Positions 61,842-64,000 of a stretch of 64,000 nucleotides of DNA are shown piece after piece. The stretch comes from an uncultured Celeribacter sp. (GTDB taxonomy: Bacteria; Pseudomonadota; Alphaproteobacteria; Rhodobacterales; Rhodobacteraceae). Positions within the stretch are counted from its first letter, which is position 1; each line of letters starts with the position of its first letter. The position numbers were made by a program, and so were the translations under genes. The DNA lies in assembly GCF_963676475.1 (NCBI RefSeq), contig NZ_OY781106.1, forward strand, positions 496,001 to 560,000, given 5' to 3'. Below the pieces are notes generated by a model. The model ran no database searches, was not told the DNA's origin, and saw only the letters and a list, made by a program, of their open reading frames with translations.

Positions 61842-63473
61842 ATGACCCGCCAAGTGGTTTCCACGACCCCCATCGAAGGCCAGAAACCCGGCACCTCCGG
61901 GCTGCGCAAGAAAACGCCTGTCTTCATGCAGCCGCGTTACCTCGAAAACTTCGTGCAGGCGATTTTCAACGGCACGGGCGGCGCCAAAGACAAGACCTAT
62001 GTTCTGGGGGGCGACGGGCGCTATTTCAACGAACGCGCCGCCCAGGTGATCCTGCGCATGGCGGCGGCCAATGGCGCGAAAAAGGTCATCATCGGCCAGA
62101 ATGCGCTTTTGTCCACGCCGGCGGCCTCGAACCTCATTCGCACGCGCGGCACGGACGGTGGCATCATCATGTCCGCCTCGCACAACCCCGGCGGGCCGAC
62201 CGAAGATTTCGGCGTCAAGTTCAACACCGCGAACGGTGGGCCGGCGGCGGAGAATATCACCCAGCGCATTTTCGAAGAGACGCAGAGCATGCGCGAATAT
62301 GCGATCTGCGAGGCGCAGGATGTCGACCTCTCGACGCTTGGCACCTCGACCATGTTCGGCATGGAGATCGAAGTGATCGACCCGGTGGCGGATTACCATC
62401 TGATGATGGAAGAAATCTTTGATTTCGAAGCGATCCGCGATCTGTTTGCCTCGGGTTTCACCCTGCGGTTCGACGCCATGCATGCGGTCACCGGGCCCTA
62501 TGCGAAAGCGATTTTGGAAGGCTCTCTGGGTGCGCCCGAGGGATCGGTCGTCAACGCCGTGCCCTCGCCGGACTTTGGCGGCGGTCACCCGGACCCGAAC
62601 CCGATCTGGGCCAAAGAGCTGATGGATTTGATGTTCTCGTCGGATGCACCCGACTTTGGCGCGGCCTCGGACGGCGACGGCGACCGCAACATGATCGTGG
62701 GCCGCAACGCCTATGTGACGCCCTCGGACAGCCTCGCCGTTCTGGCCGCCAACGCCGCTTTGGTGCCGGGCTACAAGGACGGGCTCAAGGGCGTGGCGCG
62801 CTCCATGCCGACGTCCCGCGCGTTGGACCGTGTGGCCCATGCCGCCGGGATCGAATGCTATGAGACGCCGACGGGGTGGAAGTTCTTCGGCAACCTTCTG
62901 GACGCAGGGCGCGCGACGCTTTGTGGCGAGGAAAGTGCCGGAACCGGCTCGGATCACGTGCGCGAAAAGGACGGGCTTTGGGCCGTTTTGTTTTGGCTCA
63001 ATGTATTGGCCGTCCGGGATCAATCTGTGGCGGAGATGATGGCCGATCACTGGGCCAAATTCGGCCGCAACTACTATTCGCGCCACGATTACGAGGCTGT
63101 GGACAGTGACGCCGCCAATGGCTTGATGAACGCGCTACGCAGTCGCTTGCCGAACCTGCCGGGGCGGGAAATCGAGGGGATGACCATCGAGACCGCCGAT
63201 GAGTTCGCCTATGACGATCCGGTCGATGGCTCGCGCTCCGAAGGCCAAGGCATTCGCATCCTCTTCACCGACGGCGGGCGCATCGTGTTCCGCCTGTCGG
63301 GCACGGGCACCGAGGGTGCGACGATCCGGGTCTATCTGGAGAGGGTCGAAACCAAGGCGGCGGCGCTGCAGGACAATCCGCAGAACGCGCTGTCGGGGAT
63401 CATTTCGGCGGCGGATAATCTGGCGGAAATTCGCAGCCGCACGGGCCGGAATGCGCCCGATGTGATCACCTGA
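61842..63473 (+). CDS. pgm: Phosphoglucomutase (alpha-D-glucose specific)
   Basis: Interconverts glucose-1- and glucose-6-phosphate, so it links the cluster to central metabolism in both directions. 543 residues; the phosphoserine loop IIMSASHNPGGPTEDFG, metal loop ASDGDGDRNMI, sugar loop CGEESAGTGSDH and the C-terminal LSGTGTEGATIR are all present. AGAGAGG 13 bp before the ATG. Last gene before a strong terminator. Confidence 0.97.
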   Translation: MTRQVVSTTPIEGQKPGTSGLRKKTPVFMQPRYLENFVQAIFNGTGGAKDKTYVLGGDGRYFNERAAQVILRMAAANGAKKVIIGQNALLSTPAASNLIRTRGTDGGIIMSASHNPGGPTEDFGVKFNTANGGPAAENITQRIFEETQSMREYAICEAQDVDLSTLGTSTMFGMEIEVIDPVADYHLMMEEIFDFEAIRDLFASGFTLRFDAMHAVTGPYAKAILEGSLGAPEGSVVNAVPSPDFGGGHPDPNPIWAKELMDLMFSSDAPDFGAASDGDGDRNMIVGRNAYVTPSDSLAVLAANAALVPGYKDGLKGVARSMPTSRALDRVAHAAGIECYETPTGWKFFGNLLDAGRATLCGEESAGTGSDHVREKDGLWAVLFWLNVLAVRDQSVAEMMADHWAKFGRNYYSRHDYEAVDSDAANGLMNALRSRLPNLPGREIEGMTIETADEFAYDDPVDGSRSEGQGIRILFTDGGRIVFRLSGTGTEGATIRVYLERVETKAAALQDNPQNALSGIISAADNLAEIRSRTGRNAPDVIT

Positions 63474-63494
63474 GCTTTGTCTCAGAGGAATATG

Positions 63495-63524
63495 AAAGCC
63501 GGGGCGCATTGCCTCGGCTTTTTT
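63495..63524 (+). terminator. Terminator of the glycogen cluster
   Basis: AAAGCCGGGGC-GCATT-GCCTCGGCTTTTTT hairpin 21 bp after pgm, T6 tail. Confidence 0.9.
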
Positions 63525-63532
63525 GCGCGCGT

Positions 63533-64000
63533 TCAATTCGCAAGGAAGGGGATGGGTAGACCGAAGGTCTCGGCCAACAACACGAAGTTGAGGCCCAAGA
63601 CCGCGCAGGCGCCCAAGACGGCCAGCACGCGCAACACCGGCCCGATCCGAAACGCCCCCATCACGTCGCGACGCGCCGAGAAATACAAAAGCGCCAGCAT
63701 CGGTACGGGCAGGGCGATGGACAGAACCACCTGCGACATGACCAAGGCCTCGGTGGCGTTCACCCCCATGGCGACCACGGCAAAGGCCGGGATCATGGTG
63801 ATCAGGCGTCTGAGCCAGATCGGGATACGGATGTGCAGAAAGCCCTGCATGATCATTTGACCCGCCATGGTGCCGACAACGGACGAAGAAATCCCCGAGG
63901 CAATCAGCGAGGTCAGGAAAATCGCGGCGGCCGCCGCGCCCAAAAGCGGCGTGAGCGTGTGATAGGCGGTTTCGATCTCGGCCACCTCGGAATGGCCTTG
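63533..64000 (-). CDS. mntH: Nramp-family divalent metal transporter, C-terminal part
   Basis: Proton-coupled Mn2+/Fe2+ importer. Only the last about 156 residues are in view, still in frame at base 64000: AEIETAYHTLTPLLGAAAAAIF, then SGISSSVVGTMAGQMIMQGF (the TM8-9 Nramp signature; quoted in parts), RLITMIPAF and MSQVVLSIALPVPMLAL. The 5' end is outside. Convergent with pgm. Possible target of a Mur-type regulator, but no operator is visible because the promoter is outside the window. Confidence 0.88.
   Translation of the reverse strand, partial: QGHSEVAEIETAYHTLTPLLGAAAAAIFLTSLIASGISSSVVGTMAGQMIMQGFLHIRIPIWLRRLITMIPAFAVVAMGVNATEALVMSQVVLSIALPVPMLALLYFSARRDVMGAFRIGPVLRVLAVLGACAVLGLNFVLLAETFGLPIPFLAN

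Overview
The window looks like chromosome of a marine-type alphaproteobacterium of the Rhodobacteraceae (Roseobacter group). The grounds are high GC; an RNase E with a long acidic insertion inside its S1 domain; a DUF1476 (F1-ATPase zeta inhibitor) gene next to purC-purS; a split methionine-synthase-like corrinoid module; a DctB/DctD-type pair whose regulator lacks GAFTGA; and Fur/Mur- and NnrU-type genes. A Celeribacter-like genus is possible but cannot be established from the window alone.

Layout. 0-15 kb: mixed housekeeping genes, namely tyrS (cut by the left edge), anmK, a DUF985 cupin, a small lipoprotein, a GNAT enzyme, an AT-rich DUF4238 gene that looks acquired, eno, an EamA exporter, a Fur-family regulator, a frameshifted phzF-like gene overlapping a Na+/H+ antiporter, a DUF6500 protein, an EEP phosphodiesterase, a DUF2238-like membrane protein, selO, a nucleoside hydrolase, a lipoprotein and sufE. 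15-19 kb: a corrinoid methyl-transfer module (DUF1638, B12-binding protein, homocysteine methyltransferase domain) interrupted by a divergent PA0069-type radical SAM gene. 19-29 kb: mprF-like gene, ATPase zeta inhibitor, purC-purS-(DUF1203, DUF1176-like)-purQ, the DctB/DctD-type pair and a flavin reductase. 29-41 kb: a 742-bp rne upstream region with tandem repeats, rne, ccdA, an alpha/beta-hydrolase-like membrane protein overlapping a cytochrome P450 gene, then the overlapping chain cysK-mscS-alaX.

41.3-47.7 kb: tRNA-Ser(GGA) carries a compact 6.35-kb integrated element bounded by a 15-bp direct repeat of the tRNA 3' end. It encodes a tyrosine integrase, an AlpA-like protein, an HTH protein, a Toprim primase-like protein and a DUF3987 protein, nearly all in overlapping frames and with no recognisable structural or cargo genes. 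This is the gene set of a minimal phage-satellite-like or integrative element. Just beyond its right end lie two decayed gene pieces fused together: a Tat-exported zinc alcohol dehydrogenase with an in-frame stop, and the C-terminus of a cyclophilin-like protein.

48.7-64 kb: a lone rmlC, an nnrU-like gene, then a seven-gene same-strand glycogen cluster (glgP-glgB-glgC-glgA-glgX-malQ-pgm) that covers glucose-1-phosphate activation, polymerisation, branching, phosphorolysis, debranching and return to glucose-6-phosphate. The window ends inside an Nramp-type metal transporter. Rho-independent terminators close eno, phzF/antiporter, purS, purQ, dctD, rne and pgm.
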